Positions 19,115-28,423 of a DNA stretch of 59,403 nt are shown here, piece after piece. The DNA comes from Flavobacteriales bacterium. Its GTDB lineage: Bacteria; Bacteroidota; Bacteroidia; Flavobacteriales_E; Vicingaceae. Both the position numbers and the translations under genes were made by a program. Positions within the stretch are counted from its first letter, which is position 1. The number at the start of each line of letters is the position of its first letter. Under the pieces are notes generated by a model that did no database searches, was not told where the DNA came from, and worked only from the letters and a program-made list of their open reading frames with translations. The stretch covers positions 1-59,403 of the forward strand of contig PALM01000043.1 in the NCBI GenBank assembly GCA_002706365.1, given 5' to 3'.

Positions 19115-20479
19115 TCAGTTATTTAAGGCTTCTATGATGTCGTGAATAGTAATGATGTGAGTTTCTCCAGCCCTATTCTTCACTAAGACTGCAGGGTTTT
19201 GCTTATCGATCTTTGAAGCAATCTCTTCAAGACTGGCGTTGGCATCAACGAATTCATATGGCTCCGACATATAATCCTTCACTTTGGCCTTAGCCGCATC
19301 AGTTCCATTTCTCAATGCAGAATAGAGATCATTGTCTTTAACCGAACCAACAATATCATCTCCATCCATTACTGGTACTTGTGAAATATTGTATTGAGTC
19401 ATTTTACTCATCACTTCTTGTAAGCCATCATTTGGGTTAGCAGTGATCAGCTTTTTTGTACCGTGCTGTCGGATTAGGCTAATGGCATTAACCTTGTCTT
19501 TTTCCATGAACCCACGATCTCTTACCCAATCATCATTAAACATCTTGCCTACATATCTACTTCCATGATCGTGGAAGATTACCACCACTACATCATCCTT
19601 CTTCAGTCTATCTTTCAATTGAAGCAATCCGGCAACAGCAGATCCAGCTGAGTTTCCCATGAAGAAGCCTTCTTCTCTGGCCAACCTTCTGGTCATGATC
19701 ACACCGTCTTTATCGGTTACTTTTTCAAAATGATCGATCAAGTCAAAATCTACATTCTTTGGGAGAATATCTTCACCAATTCCTTCGGTGATATACGAAT
19801 ATATCTCATTCTCATCAAACTCACCGGTTTCGTGATATTTCTTGAAAACTGATCCGTATGTGTCGATTCCCCAGATCTTGATGTTTGGATTCTTTTCTTT
19901 CAAATACTTCGCTGTACCTGAAATGGTTCCTCCTGTTCCAACACCTACCACCAAATGGGTGATCTTTCCATCTGTTTGTTCCCAGATCTCAGGACCAGTT
20001 TGTTCGTAATGCGCTGTGCGGTTAGAGAGATTATCGTACTGGTTTGGATAGAATGAATTTGGAATCTCTTCATTCAATCGCTTTGCAACTGAGTAATACG
20101 ATCTTGAATCATCAGAAGATACATTCGTTGGGCAAACGATCACTTCAGCACCCATGGCACGAAGAATATCCATCTTCTCTTTTGATTGCTTATCTGCAAG
20201 TGTACAGATTAATTTATAGCCCTTTACAATGGCGGCAAGTGCCAATCCCATTCCGGTATTTCCGGATGTACCTTCTATAATTGTACCTCCTGGCTTCAAA
20301 AGACCAGCTTTTTCAGCGTCTTCAACCATTTTTACCGCCATTCTATCTTTGATCGAATGACCTGGATTGAAGGTTTCGACTTTAGCCAGACAAAGTGCCG
20401 GAATATCTTTGGTGATCTTATTGAATTTTACCAATGGGGTATTGCCAATGGTCTCCAGTATATTTTCGTAGTATTTCAT
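19115..20479 (-). CDS. Cystathionine beta-synthase type PLP enzyme with CBS pair
   Basis: 454 residues. The PLP fold type II domain (1-320) has Lys44 in HSIKDR as Schiff-base lysine, EGTSGNTG (69-76) binding substrate carboxylate and the glycine loop GVGTGGTISG. Two CBS domains (about 335-454) follow, as in cystathionine beta-synthase; an N-terminal haem domain is absent. It would condense serine and homocysteine to cystathionine, though cysteine synthase activity is possible. A TAACTTTG -7 box lies 17 bases upstream of the ATG. Confidence 0.9.
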   Translation of the reverse strand: MKYYENILETIGNTPLVKFNKITKDIPALCLAKVETFNPGHSIKDRMAVKMVEDAEKAGLLKPGGTIIEGTSGNTGMGLALAAIVKGYKLICTLADKQSKEKMDILRAMGAEVIVCPTNVSSDDSRSYYSVAKRLNEEIPNSFYPNQYDNLSNRTAHYEQTGPEIWEQTDGKITHLVVGVGTGGTISGTAKYLKEKNPNIKIWGIDTYGSVFKKYHETGEFDENEIYSYITEGIGEDILPKNVDFDLIDHFEKVTDKDGVIMTRRLAREEGFFMGNSAGSAVAGLLQLKDRLKKDDVVVVIFHDHGSRYVGKMFNDDWVRDRGFMEKDKVNAISLIRQHGTKKLITANPNDGLQEVMSKMTQYNISQVPVMDGDDIVGSVKDNDLYSALRNGTDAAKAKVKDYMSEPYEFVDANASLEEIASKIDKQNPAVLVKNRAGETHIITIHDIIEALNN

Positions 20480-20496
20480 GCTATTTTTTCCTGCCG

Positions 20497-20504
20497 CAAA
20501 GTTA
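20497..20504 (-). promoter_or_regulatory. -7 box of the cystathionine beta-synthase gene
   Basis: The minus strand reads TAACTTTG, an exact TAnnTTTG match, 17 bases before the ATG at 20479. No clear -33 TTG is seen. Confidence 0.6.
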
Positions 20505-20554
20505 TTAAAAGCCTTTGGGCCTGCGACTTGAAATTCAGCTTTTTAAATAGAGAA

Positions 20555-21772
20555 TTAGTCGAATCGTATTGAGCGCACAGGTTCAATACCGGCTATGATG
20601 CTAGAAGGAAAAATCAACATCAAAATTGAAATAGCAAGTGTTCCAAGATTAAGCAATGCCAATTTCCACCAACTGAAGACAATAGGCACCCTATCTATGA
20701 AATAAGCTTCTTGTGGAAGTTTCATAAAACCGACTTCCAACTGCAGGTATGCTATTCCCAAACCCATCAGATTTCCAATGATCAATCCGCTTATTACCAA
20801 ATAGGCTGCATGATAGATAAAGATCTTGCGAATACTGGCATCCCTGCTTCCCAGAGCTTTTAATACTCCAATGGTTCGTGTTTTCTCCAAGATCAAGATC
20901 AATAGAGCCGATATGATGTCTATTCCGCAAACAAGAATTAACAAACCAATGATAATGACCACATTTACGTCTTGCAGTTCCAGCCAATTGAAAATATCTA
21001 CCCTGCTTTCAGTAATGCTAGTAGCAGCTAGATCATAATCGATTTGCTCGTTGATCTTCGCCATGCTTTCTTCCATTCTCTCGAAATCATTCAACATTAC
21101 TTCAAGTCCACCAACTTGCCTATCATCCCAATTATTGAGTTTTTGAAGGTGTTTGATGTCGCCTACCATTACTTTGTCGTCCATTTCACCTAAACCGGTA
21201 TTGTAAAGTCCTGTAATAGTGAATTTTCTAAAACGCGGTGGTTGTTGAACAAAGTACAATAACACTTCGTCGTTTAAGCTTAGCTTGAGCTTTTTAGCCA
21301 GATTCTCAGAGATCATGACTTCATTGGAACGACTGCTATCTTCAATTCTGGGCAATCGTCCATCTTTTAGATAAGAATTGAAGAATTCCCAATTATAATC
21401 GCTTCCAACTCCTTTCAAAAGGACCGCCTGGTTCTCTTCATCGGTCTTTAATACCGCTCCTTTATAGGCAAAGGATTGTATATGGCGAATGTTATCAATT
21501 CCAGAAAGACTGTCGATAAACCCCCTATTCAATGAAATTGGGTTGCTATCATATTGACCGCGATTTTGGAATTTTTGAATGGTAATATGGGCACCAAAGC
21601 CACTTATTTTGTCTCTTATCTGTTCTTGAAAGCCCTCAACTATAGTGAGCGAAAGAGTCATCATTGCTATTCCCAGAGCAATCGCAAGAATAGAAATTCG
21701 CACGATAGGCTTTGAAAATGAATGATTTCCTCCCTTTATTATTTTCTTTGCAAAGAAAAATTCGAAATTCAC
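20555..21772 (-). CDS. LolC/LolE-type ABC transporter permease
   Basis: 405 residues with an N-terminal membrane helix (about 22-45), a large periplasmic MacB-like domain (46-265) and three C-terminal membrane helices (about 270-395) forming an FtsX domain. In Gram-negatives such permeases with LolD extract lipoproteins from the inner membrane for outer-membrane delivery. The start MNFEFFFAKKIIKGGNHSFS is typical for the phylum. No ATPase gene is adjacent. The start lies only tens of bases from that of the divergent DUF1343 gene. Confidence 0.88.
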   Translation of the reverse strand: MNFEFFFAKKIIKGGNHSFSKPIVRISILAIALGIAMMTLSLTIVEGFQEQIRDKISGFGAHITIQKFQNRGQYDSNPISLNRGFIDSLSGIDNIRHIQSFAYKGAVLKTDEENQAVLLKGVGSDYNWEFFNSYLKDGRLPRIEDSSRSNEVMISENLAKKLKLSLNDEVLLYFVQQPPRFRKFTITGLYNTGLGEMDDKVMVGDIKHLQKLNNWDDRQVGGLEVMLNDFERMEESMAKINEQIDYDLAATSITESRVDIFNWLELQDVNVVIIIGLLILVCGIDIISALLILILEKTRTIGVLKALGSRDASIRKIFIYHAAYLVISGLIIGNLMGLGIAYLQLEVGFMKLPQEAYFIDRVPIVFSWWKLALLNLGTLAISILMLIFPSSIIAGIEPVRSIRFD

Positions 21773-21780
21773 GCTCTTGA

Positions 21781-21788
21781 TAGCTTTG
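21781..21788 (+). promoter_or_regulatory. -7 box of the DUF1343 gene
   Basis: TAGCTTTG is an exact match, and the same 8-mer occurs as -7 box at 26424 and 42131. It implies transcription from about 21793, which excludes the two upstream TTG codons (21777, 21786) as starts of the gene. Confidence 0.6.
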
Positions 21789-21818
21789 AAAAATTACAGA
21801 AGAAATAAAATTAGGCTT

Positions 21819-23030
21819 TTGCTAACTAAGAGCCTATGGATGTTAATGGGTCTTTTCTTTTTCTCAAGTCTCAGTGCTTGTGAAGGGCAGACAAATGAAG
21901 TAGCAAAGTCGGTAGGTGCCTCTAAAGGAGTAATTACTGGGGCAGAACAGCTTTCCGATTATCTGCCAATGATCAAAGGAAAGCGAATAGCCCTCGTAGC
22001 TAATCATGCTTCAAGGATTAACAGAACCCATCTTTTAGACACCTTACTGAGTTTGGGAATGGAAGTGACGGTGATATTTAGTCCGGAACATGGTTTTAGG
22101 GGAGAGGAAGATGCAGGTGCTAAAGTAAAAGATGGCCTTGATCCAAAATCCGGATTACCGGTTTATTCGCTTTATGGTGACCATAAGAAGCCAAGCAATG
22201 ACGACTTAGCGAATGTAGATGTGATCCTTTTCGATCTCCAGGATGTTGGAGTGCGTTTCTATACTTACTTATCAACTCTGCATTATGTGATGCAGGCTGC
22301 AGCTGAGCAATCTTTACCCATCATAGTGCTCGACCGTCCAAACCCTTTTATGGATGTGGTTGATGGTCCTTTAATGCAGGAAGAATCTATGAGCTTTGTG
22401 GGCTTACATCCAGTGCCATTGATCTATGGAATGAGTATTGGAGAATATGCCAGCATGATTGCCGAAGAGAATTGGATTCAGACTGAATATCAAGTCGACT
22501 ACACCGTAGTTCATTGTCGGAATTTAGCCAGAGAGACAGAATATACCTTGCCTTTTGCCCCTTCTCCCAATTTGCCGAATATGAGATCTATTATGCTATA
22601 TCCTTCATTGGCGCTTTTTGAAGGGACGGTAATCTCCGTTGGCAGAGGTACTGATCTACCTTTTCAGCAGATCGGTCATCCGAAACTGGAAGGAGCTTAT
22701 ACCCACACCTTCACCCCCAAGGCGACGAAGGGAGCATCCAATCCTAAGCTAAAAGGGGAAGTCTGTTATGGTGTCTTATTGGATCAAAAGGAAGGAAAAT
22801 CATTTGATCTTCAATATTTGCTCGACTTCTATTCAAATTACCCCGAAAAAGAGAATTTCTTTAATAATTACTTCCATCTTTTAGCAGGTAATAAGGCCTT
22901 GATAGATCAGATCAAATCGGGAAAATCTGCAGCTAAGATTAAAGCTAGCTGGGAAGAGGATCTAAAAAATTTCAAGAAACTCAGGAAGAAGTATTTGTAT
23001 TACAATTCGATGTCGGATGTGAGGAACTAA
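21819..23030 (+). CDS. DUF1343 / NamZ-like exo-N-acetylmuramidase lipoprotein
   Basis: About 403 residues. The family (GH171) includes NamZ, an exo-beta-N-acetylmuramidase that removes MurNAc from peptidoglycan fragments. Conserved stretches are LVANHASRI, SPEHGFRG, VDVILFDLQDVGVRFYTY and DRPNPF. A lipobox SLSAC follows a hydrophobic stretch, so it is an envelope lipoprotein. The start is uncertain: TTG 21819 gives a basic n-region, ATG 21840 a very short signal, and TTG 21786 the best signal but falls in the -7 box. It suggests recycling or feeding on cell-wall sugars. Confidence 0.85.
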   Translation: MLTKSLWMLMGLFFFSSLSACEGQTNEVAKSVGASKGVITGAEQLSDYLPMIKGKRIALVANHASRINRTHLLDTLLSLGMEVTVIFSPEHGFRGEEDAGAKVKDGLDPKSGLPVYSLYGDHKKPSNDDLANVDVILFDLQDVGVRFYTYLSTLHYVMQAAAEQSLPIIVLDRPNPFMDVVDGPLMQEESMSFVGLHPVPLIYGMSIGEYASMIAEENWIQTEYQVDYTVVHCRNLARETEYTLPFAPSPNLPNMRSIMLYPSLALFEGTVISVGRGTDLPFQQIGHPKLEGAYTHTFTPKATKGASNPKLKGEVCYGVLLDQKEGKSFDLQYLLDFYSNYPEKENFFNNYFHLLAGNKALIDQIKSGKSAAKIKASWEEDLKNFKKLRKKYLYYNSMSDVRN

Positions 23031-23320
23031 ATTGATCATGCTTTCATGTCATAATCAAAAGCGTGTTTTTTCTTAAGGGTCGCATTAAAGATTGCCTTCA
23101 GCAGCTATACCACAAAGTTTTGCAAAGGCCCCGATGGTTCCCGTTGATTCCGTTCCGCGGAATTGTATCGGGGGAAGGGCTCACAAAGGTTCACTTTGAA
23201 GAAAAATGGAAAACTGCTTTACAGAAAAACCCTCAGTGGTCCTCTGTGCCTTCTCAGTGTCGTCCCGCTGAAAAGCGGGACCTCTGTGTCCCAGCAAAAA
23301 GAGCATTTCTTTTACTGAAT
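23031..23320. repeat. Convergent gap with hairpins and CTCTGTG-type words
   Basis: No gene is seen. It contains CCCCGAT (23129-23135) inverted with ATCGGGG (23167-23173) around the palindrome TTCCGCGGAA (23153-23162); an exact hairpin GTCCCGCT-GAAA-AGCGGGAC (23262-23281); and words CTCAGTG 23232, CTCTGTG 23242, CTCAGTG 23253, CTCTGTG 23282. The first three words are 10 and 11 bases apart. The hairpins may stop transcription from both sides. Confidence 0.75.
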
Positions 23321-24031
23321 TCAATTCACTTGCTCCAGCTTCCCGGAACCATTGATCTCTGAATTCAGCTCTTTTGGACTACCAACATATTTAACATCAC
23401 CACTGCCATTCACTTCTACGTTTAGGCTGTATGAAGTAGATACCTCCACATCACCGGAGCCATTGATTTCCACTTCTGTATTGTCGCTATTCAATTGTAT
23501 GGCAAGAACGTCACCTGAACCATTGATCTGTATCTCTTGACTCTTGACTTTTCCCCTTAATTTGATTGTTCCTGATCCATTGATCTCATTACTTAGCGAT
23601 TTGTAATCCAGGTCCAGGTCTATATCACCGGAGCCCGCAATTTCCAGCTCAAGATCGTCTCCCATAAAAGTATTGCTGCCAATAATTTTTCCAGATCCAT
23701 TTATTTCAAGTCCTTTTAGATCAACAAGACTTATGTTCAGTTTAACTTTTTGAGCCTCTTTTAAGCAACGGTCGAATTTGATAACCCACTCGCCATTTTT
23801 CACATTTTGGTTTAACACTTCAAGATAGTTAGCAGGCCCTTCAAAGCTCACACTTTGACTTTCTGCCTGTTGAATATGGACTTCTATTCCACTGGCAAGG
23901 CTGAGCTCATTTATTTTGTCAAGGCTTAACTCTTCTGTTACTATTTCTGGATCTGCTTCTATACAATTCTGAAAGAATGTACATGCACTTAGTAGGCTTA
24001 TTGTTAGGAATGCAAAAAATAGCTTATTCAT
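23321..24031 (-). CDS. DUF2807 (head-GIN type) lipoprotein
   Basis: 236 residues from ATG 24031; a TTG further upstream would add eight. Lipoprotein signal MNKLFFAFLTISLLSAC, then a DUF2807 domain made of a repeating turn: GLEINGSGK, LEIAGSGD, NEINGSGT, QINGSGD, EINGSGD, EVNGSGD and SEINGSGK, seven in all at roughly 16-22 residue steps, which predicts a beta-helix. Such proteins are common at the Bacteroidota surface; the function is unknown. It lies 53 bases after the response-regulator gene and may share its transcript. Confidence 0.87.
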   Translation of the reverse strand: MNKLFFAFLTISLLSACTFFQNCIEADPEIVTEELSLDKINELSLASGIEVHIQQAESQSVSFEGPANYLEVLNQNVKNGEWVIKFDRCLKEAQKVKLNISLVDLKGLEINGSGKIIGSNTFMGDDLELEIAGSGDIDLDLDYKSLSNEINGSGTIKLRGKVKSQEIQINGSGDVLAIQLNSDNTEVEINGSGDVEVSTSYSLNVEVNGSGDVKYVGSPKELNSEINGSGKLEQVN

Positions 24032-24084
24032 TTTCAATGGTTTGGATTGTAGCATAGAAAGTTACAAAAAGCTGCTGTATAGAA

Positions 24085-24777
24085 TCAGTCTTCTATGTTT
24101 AATTCAAAACCGTTACCGTGAATATTGATCACCGAAATCTTTGGATCCCGAGCTAAGTACTTTCTCAACTTAGCTATATATACATCCATACTTCTGGCAG
24201 TGAAGTAGTTGTCGTCACCCCAAATCTTATTGAGCGCATCTGCTCTTGTAAGAACTCCACCTTTACTCAAACAAAGCGCCTCCAATAATGCTGATTCTTT
24301 AGGAGATAGTCTTTTTTCTTCATCTCCTATTTTAAGAATCCGATTATGAGGAGTAAAAATGTAGTTTCCCAACTGATGTTCTTTGATCTTATGTTCAGCT
24401 CGGTCTTCTTTTTTGCGAAGAATCACCTTGATTTTCTCTATAAGTATCTCTGAATCAAATGGTTTTGTAAGATAGTCGTCGGCACCTAGTTTAAAGCCCT
24501 TTAGCACATCTTCTTTCATCGATTTGGCTGTAAGGAAGATGAAAGGAAGGTCAGATTTAGTTGATTTTATCTCTTTTGCTAAGGTGAAGCCATCCATTTC
24601 AGGCATCATCACATCCAAAATGCAGAGGTCGTAATCGTAGTTCTTTAGTTTTGAAAAAGCCTCTTTTCCATGTTTACACCAGTCGACCTCAAATTTGGCT
24701 AGCCTTAAATAGCTTTCCAAGACAGCGCCAAAGTTTAGCTCGTCCTCAGCAAGGAGTATTTTAGCTTTCTTAGTCAT
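24085..24777 (-). CDS. OmpR/PhoB-family response regulator
   Basis: 230 residues. The receiver domain has the acidic pair Glu11-Asp12, phospho-acceptor Asp55 in LDVMMPEMDG, Thr83 and Lys105 (LTKPF). A winged-helix DNA-binding domain (about 135-228) follows, with ARSMDVYIAKLRKYL as recognition helix and INIHGNGFEL as wing. It overlaps the kinase gene by 8 bases, so the two are translated together. Confidence 0.95.
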   Translation of the reverse strand: MTKKAKILLAEDELNFGAVLESYLRLAKFEVDWCKHGKEAFSKLKNYDYDLCILDVMMPEMDGFTLAKEIKSTKSDLPFIFLTAKSMKEDVLKGFKLGADDYLTKPFDSEILIEKIKVILRKKEDRAEHKIKEHQLGNYIFTPHNRILKIGDEEKRLSPKESALLEALCLSKGGVLTRADALNKIWGDDNYFTARSMDVYIAKLRKYLARDPKISVINIHGNGFELNIED

Positions 24778-26323
24778 TGAGTTCTGACTTTAGTCGAATA
24801 AAGAAACTACTTCCTTCTTTCAATTTGCTTTCTGCCCAGATCTCTCCATTCATTTTATGGATCACATCTTTAACATATGAAAGACCAAGACCAAAGCCCT
24901 TGGTCTGATGCAAATTCCCTTCGGTATATCTGTAAAAGCTATCGAAGATATGTTCAAGTGTTTTCTTGCTCATACCAATGCCTTGATCCCTTACTTCAAC
25001 AATGAGATCCCCATTATCATTTTTAGTGCTAACTGTGATTTTGGCATTATCTGTACTGAATTTTATGGCATTATCGAATAGATTCCTAAACACATTGAAT
25101 AAATGCATTCTATCTGAGATGATCAAGTGATTCTTTGCCTCGAAATTGTAGTCGATAAAAGGAGCTTGTTCTGCTTTTCTAGACTCCACCATCAGATCAC
25201 CTAACTCCTTAATGAGTTCATTCGCTTCGAGCTTTTCCATTTTAAGATTGATCTCTCCTTTCTCAAATTGGGCTGCCTGCAATAGACTCTCAACTTGCCT
25301 GTTCATCCGTTCATTCTCTTTGCGGATGATATCTCCAAACTTCTCAACTTCTTTCTTGTCAGCCTTAGATTCTGGATGAAAGATTGCATCCAGCGCTAGT
25401 GATATGGTTGCAATTGGGGTTTTGAACTCATGAGTCATGTTATTTATGAAATCAGACTTCATTTGAGATAATCTCTTTTGGCGAAATATACTTTGAAGGG
25501 TATAGCCAAATGTGAGAAGCATTACCAAGCTCAAGATGATTGTAGCGGTAATGATTGGCCAAAGGCTCCATAAAAGATAGCTGTCTTCACCCATAAGTTG
25601 GAAGCTAAGTACACCACTTTCCACGCTGTTGATACTCTTGAGTAAAGGCTTATCAATGACCTTATCCACATCTTTATCTAGATTATTCCCAGATATTAGG
25701 CTGTCTTTCTCGCTGTCTCTGATCTCATAATGGTATTTAAGACCTTTTAGACCTTCATTTTCAAGACTTGCTTGAAGTAATGAATCTGTGTTCACTCCTT
25801 CAAGTCGCTCTGCAAATGATCTTTCCTTGAATGCGAACTCAAAAGCTATATTGTTGATAGCCTCGCTTAATTCACTCTTCTTCTGATTAAAGCGCTCAAT
25901 AAGCTTAACCTTAGTGACATTGCTATCTTCAATATGAAGTACTTCTAAGTCTTCTTCTCCATCATCGTATATGACTACTTTTCCTTCATAGCCCTCAGTT
26001 GTCAGCACTTCGAATTTTTGGCTGATCTCATTCTTGATAGCACTATCATCTTCTACTCTAACTTCAGATACAAAATTGAATTTGGCATCTCCCAATCGAT
26101 GAAAATTATTACTTCTGATCTTAACGCCTTTACTTAGGAACTCCATTGCCTCATTTTCTTTGAGGCCTTCCTCAAAACCTACAAGGGCCTTATCCAGATC
26201 TCTGCTGAGTTCAGCTTGTTTTTGATCCATTAACTCGCCAATCCAGTATAGCTGAAAAAAGATAATGCCTAGGAAAGATAGGCTCATCAAAAGAATGATC
26301 AGACGTATAGTTCTGTTGCTCAT
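24770..26323 (-). CDS. Sensor histidine kinase
   Basis: 517 residues: membrane helix (about 6-24), a periplasmic sensor region (25-250) without a domain I recognise, a second helix (about 252-275), HisKA with the phospho-His in NNMTHEFKTP (about 300), and HATPase_c with N box RNLFDNAIKF, G1 DQGIGM, F box and G2 GFGLGLSY. It pairs with the overlapping response regulator. The divergent T9SS cargo gene shares its upstream region and may be a target; the signal is unknown. Confidence 0.95.
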   Translation of the reverse strand: MSNRTIRLIILLMSLSFLGIIFFQLYWIGELMDQKQAELSRDLDKALVGFEEGLKENEAMEFLSKGVKIRSNNFHRLGDAKFNFVSEVRVEDDSAIKNEISQKFEVLTTEGYEGKVVIYDDGEEDLEVLHIEDSNVTKVKLIERFNQKKSELSEAINNIAFEFAFKERSFAERLEGVNTDSLLQASLENEGLKGLKYHYEIRDSEKDSLISGNNLDKDVDKVIDKPLLKSINSVESGVLSFQLMGEDSYLLWSLWPIITATIILSLVMLLTFGYTLQSIFRQKRLSQMKSDFINNMTHEFKTPIATISLALDAIFHPESKADKKEVEKFGDIIRKENERMNRQVESLLQAAQFEKGEINLKMEKLEANELIKELGDLMVESRKAEQAPFIDYNFEAKNHLIISDRMHLFNVFRNLFDNAIKFSTDNAKITVSTKNDNGDLIVEVRDQGIGMSKKTLEHIFDSFYRYTEGNLHQTKGFGLGLSYVKDVIHKMNGEIWAESKLKEGSSFFIRLKSELND

Positions 26324-26362
26324 TGGTATAAAAATAGGCAGCTTATAGTCCTTTTGGAAGCA

Positions 26363-26401
26363 CTTTAACTTTTCCTTAACTCTTTTTGGCTAGGCTTTAA
26401 C
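26363..26401. promoter_or_regulatory. Phased CTTTAAC direct repeats, likely regulator site
   Basis: CTTTAAC at 26363-26369, CCTTAAC at 26374-26380 (11-bp step) and CTTTAAC at 26395-26401 (21-bp step) lie between the kinase start and the cargo gene. Direct repeats one or two turns apart are the usual binding pattern of OmpR/PhoB-family dimers. Confidence 0.55.
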
Positions 26402-26402
26402 G

Positions 26403-26431
26403 CTAGAAGCTGAGCTCTCATTCTAGCTTTG
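26403..26431 (+). promoter_or_regulatory. Promoter of the T9SS cargo gene, with inverted repeat
   Basis: TAGCTTTG at 26424-26431 is an exact -7 box. An inverted repeat CTAGAA (26403) / TTCTAG (26421) around GAGCTC (26412-26417) overlaps its first bases. Confidence 0.6.
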
Positions 26432-26456
26432 AACCATAATCAAAAACCAAAATGTC

Positions 26457-27353
26457 ATGAAAAATTTAAATTACTCACTCTGGCTGATATTCGCTTTAAT
26501 GATGTCTTCTTCCAATTTAGTGGCTCAAGAAGCTGAGAAGGCTGAACCAAAGTCAGAAAAAGGAAAGGTCAAAATAATGATTGTTGAAGATGAGAATGGT
26601 GAAAAGAAAGAGTTCATCAAAGAGTACGACTTCAATAGCAAAGAAGAACTTCACGAATTACTTAAAGAACAAAACATTGAAATAGAAGATGCGAGGGTAA
26701 GAACTAAAGTGATCAATCTTTCCGAGAATCCAAGTGATGAAGCAGACCATAAGATTATGAAATGGATCGATGGTAGTAGCCCTGACAGTATGAAAGTGCG
26801 CATGATTCGATTTCATGGAGATAGCGGAGCACACGACTTTGACTTTGAGGAAGGTGACTTTCGTTTTGAATTCAAATTCAAAGAAGGGGATAGTGCTCAT
26901 AGTAATTTGAGAATCGAGGAATTGATCAATGGAGATTCTGTAAAAGTTAGAATGTTCAAAGAGGCTATGCATTCTGCCGATGAGAATGTGGAGCTCGTAA
27001 ACTCTTTTGTATTTATCAGAAGAGTAGAGGGTGGTCAAAAAGAAAAGGAAGATGAAGGTTTTGGCAGCAGCTTGCGTCTTGAGAAGCTAAATAATATGCC
27101 AGTGGAAGAGCTGAGAATCTTTCCAAATCCAACTAAAGGAGCATTTACTACAGAATTCAATGTAACTGAAGCTTCAAATGTTTTGATCACAGTAACAGAT
27201 ACCAAAGGGTCTCAGATCTACACTAAAGAGCTCAACAACTTTAAAGGAAGATACCGTGAGCAGGTAGATCTTTCAGATGTAGAAGCTGGCTTGTATTTCT
27301 TTAACCTTCAGATAGGTGCAGAAAGAGAGACACACAAGATCGTTGTGCAATAA
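26457..27353 (+). CDS. Acidic secreted protein with T9SS type A sorting domain
   Basis: 298 residues: signal peptide (1-23, ending VAQ), an acidic charged middle region (about 24-215) of no family I recognise, and a C-terminal T9SS sorting domain (about 218-298) beginning ELRIFPNPTKGAF and ending AGLYFFNLQIGAERETHKIVV. It should cross the inner membrane by Sec and the outer membrane by T9SS. It is divergent from a two-component system and has an intrinsic terminator. Its role is unknown; dependence on that system is a guess from position. Confidence 0.88.
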   Translation: MKNLNYSLWLIFALMMSSSNLVAQEAEKAEPKSEKGKVKIMIVEDENGEKKEFIKEYDFNSKEELHELLKEQNIEIEDARVRTKVINLSENPSDEADHKIMKWIDGSSPDSMKVRMIRFHGDSGAHDFDFEEGDFRFEFKFKEGDSAHSNLRIEELINGDSVKVRMFKEAMHSADENVELVNSFVFIRRVEGGQKEKEDEGFGSSLRLEKLNNMPVEELRIFPNPTKGAFTTEFNVTEASNVLITVTDTKGSQIYTKELNNFKGRYREQVDLSDVEAGLYFFNLQIGAERETHKIVVQ

Positions 27354-27375
27354 GAACTACAGTTCGACGATGGGA

Positions 27376-27406
27376 AACATCCATGAGAAATCATGGGTGT
27401 TTTTTT
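27376..27406 (+). terminator. Intrinsic terminator after the T9SS cargo gene
   Basis: An 11-bp stem (27376-27386 with 27391-27401, one T-G) closed by GAAA and followed by T's to 27406. It lies in a 56-bp convergent gap. Confidence 0.9.
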
Positions 27407-27409
27407 ATT

Positions 27410-28423
27410 TTAGAATTTAGGGCAGGGAACTCTGAAGAATCTTCTCTTTTTCCTTTTTGGCTTAGGGTACTCAAGTATTAAGCTGATCTCATGAGAACCT
27501 GCAGTGAATCCTGCCAAAGGAGAAATAGTGATGTCGTAGGAATATGCTACTGAGATTCGATCTGCTTTCATTCCTACCATCACCAGTATTGCGTCAACAT
27601 TTGGTATAGAACTTTCATTGTTTTTCAATGGAAGCCCTCTATACCACAATCCAAACAATATAGGCTCTGTTCTATAATATACTCCAAGGTCTAGTTGATC
27701 CCACTTTAGTTGAGACTTATAGAGTCCGGCAAATGTTACCGTTGCTCTTGTTCTTGTACCAAGCGGACTTACAACTTCTACATTATATCCAGCTTGTATA
27801 GAGGTGCGAATTGGTAAAAATGCATCTTGATCTGAAAAGGAATTGTTTGGCTCGTTGATGTGATCGAAAGAGATACCTCCCCAATATTTCTCTTGGTGAT
27901 AGATCACAACACCAGTACCAAAATTGGCGAAGTTAGCTTGCTCTCTGAAGCCAGTAGTATTACTTGTTGGCGCGCCATCTCTGGCAATTTGATCAGCAAA
28001 TATGAACTTCTCAAAGTCGTATCTTCTATTGATATAACCGGCTTTTATTCCACCCATCATAGCCACCTTTCTATTCAACCTTACTTGGTATGAATAAAAT
28101 AAATTGAACATATTGGTGGTTAATCCACCACTTCCTGCTCTATCAGTCAAGAATTGTACCCCTACACCTGAATTTAATTCATTTAGATAGTGATCGTAAG
28201 AAGCTGCAAATGATACAAAACGACCGGGAATTGCAGGCCATTGATCCCGATAAGAAAATGCAAATCTTCCTAATTCCACATTCCCCGTTAATGCGGGATT
28301 ATAGAGCATTGAATTGCTATAGAAATGGCCGAATTGAGGGTCTTGAGCTTTCAATTCTCCTGAGATACAGCAAATAGCAGCAACTACAAGCAGTTGGATT
28401 ATATGTCTTCTAAACGTTTTCAA
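27410..28423 (-). CDS. PorP/SprF family outer-membrane protein
   Basis: 337 residues: signal peptide, then DPQFGHFYSNSMLYNPALTG, the family start, and a predicted barrel of about 14 strands. PorP/SprF proteins work with the T9SS and are needed to export or anchor type B cargo such as SprB. The only good start is TTG at 28423, touching the stop of the adhesin gene, so the two are translationally coupled; no ATG gives a signal peptide. It is probably the dedicated partner of that adhesin. Confidence 0.93.
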   Translation of the reverse strand: MKTFRRHIIQLLVVAAICCISGELKAQDPQFGHFYSNSMLYNPALTGNVELGRFAFSYRDQWPAIPGRFVSFAASYDHYLNELNSGVGVQFLTDRAGSGGLTTNMFNLFYSYQVRLNRKVAMMGGIKAGYINRRYDFEKFIFADQIARDGAPTSNTTGFREQANFANFGTGVVIYHQEKYWGGISFDHINEPNNSFSDQDAFLPIRTSIQAGYNVEVVSPLGTRTRATVTFAGLYKSQLKWDQLDLGVYYRTEPILFGLWYRGLPLKNNESSIPNVDAILVMVGMKADRISVAYSYDITISPLAGFTAGSHEISLILEYPKPKRKKRRFFRVPCPKF

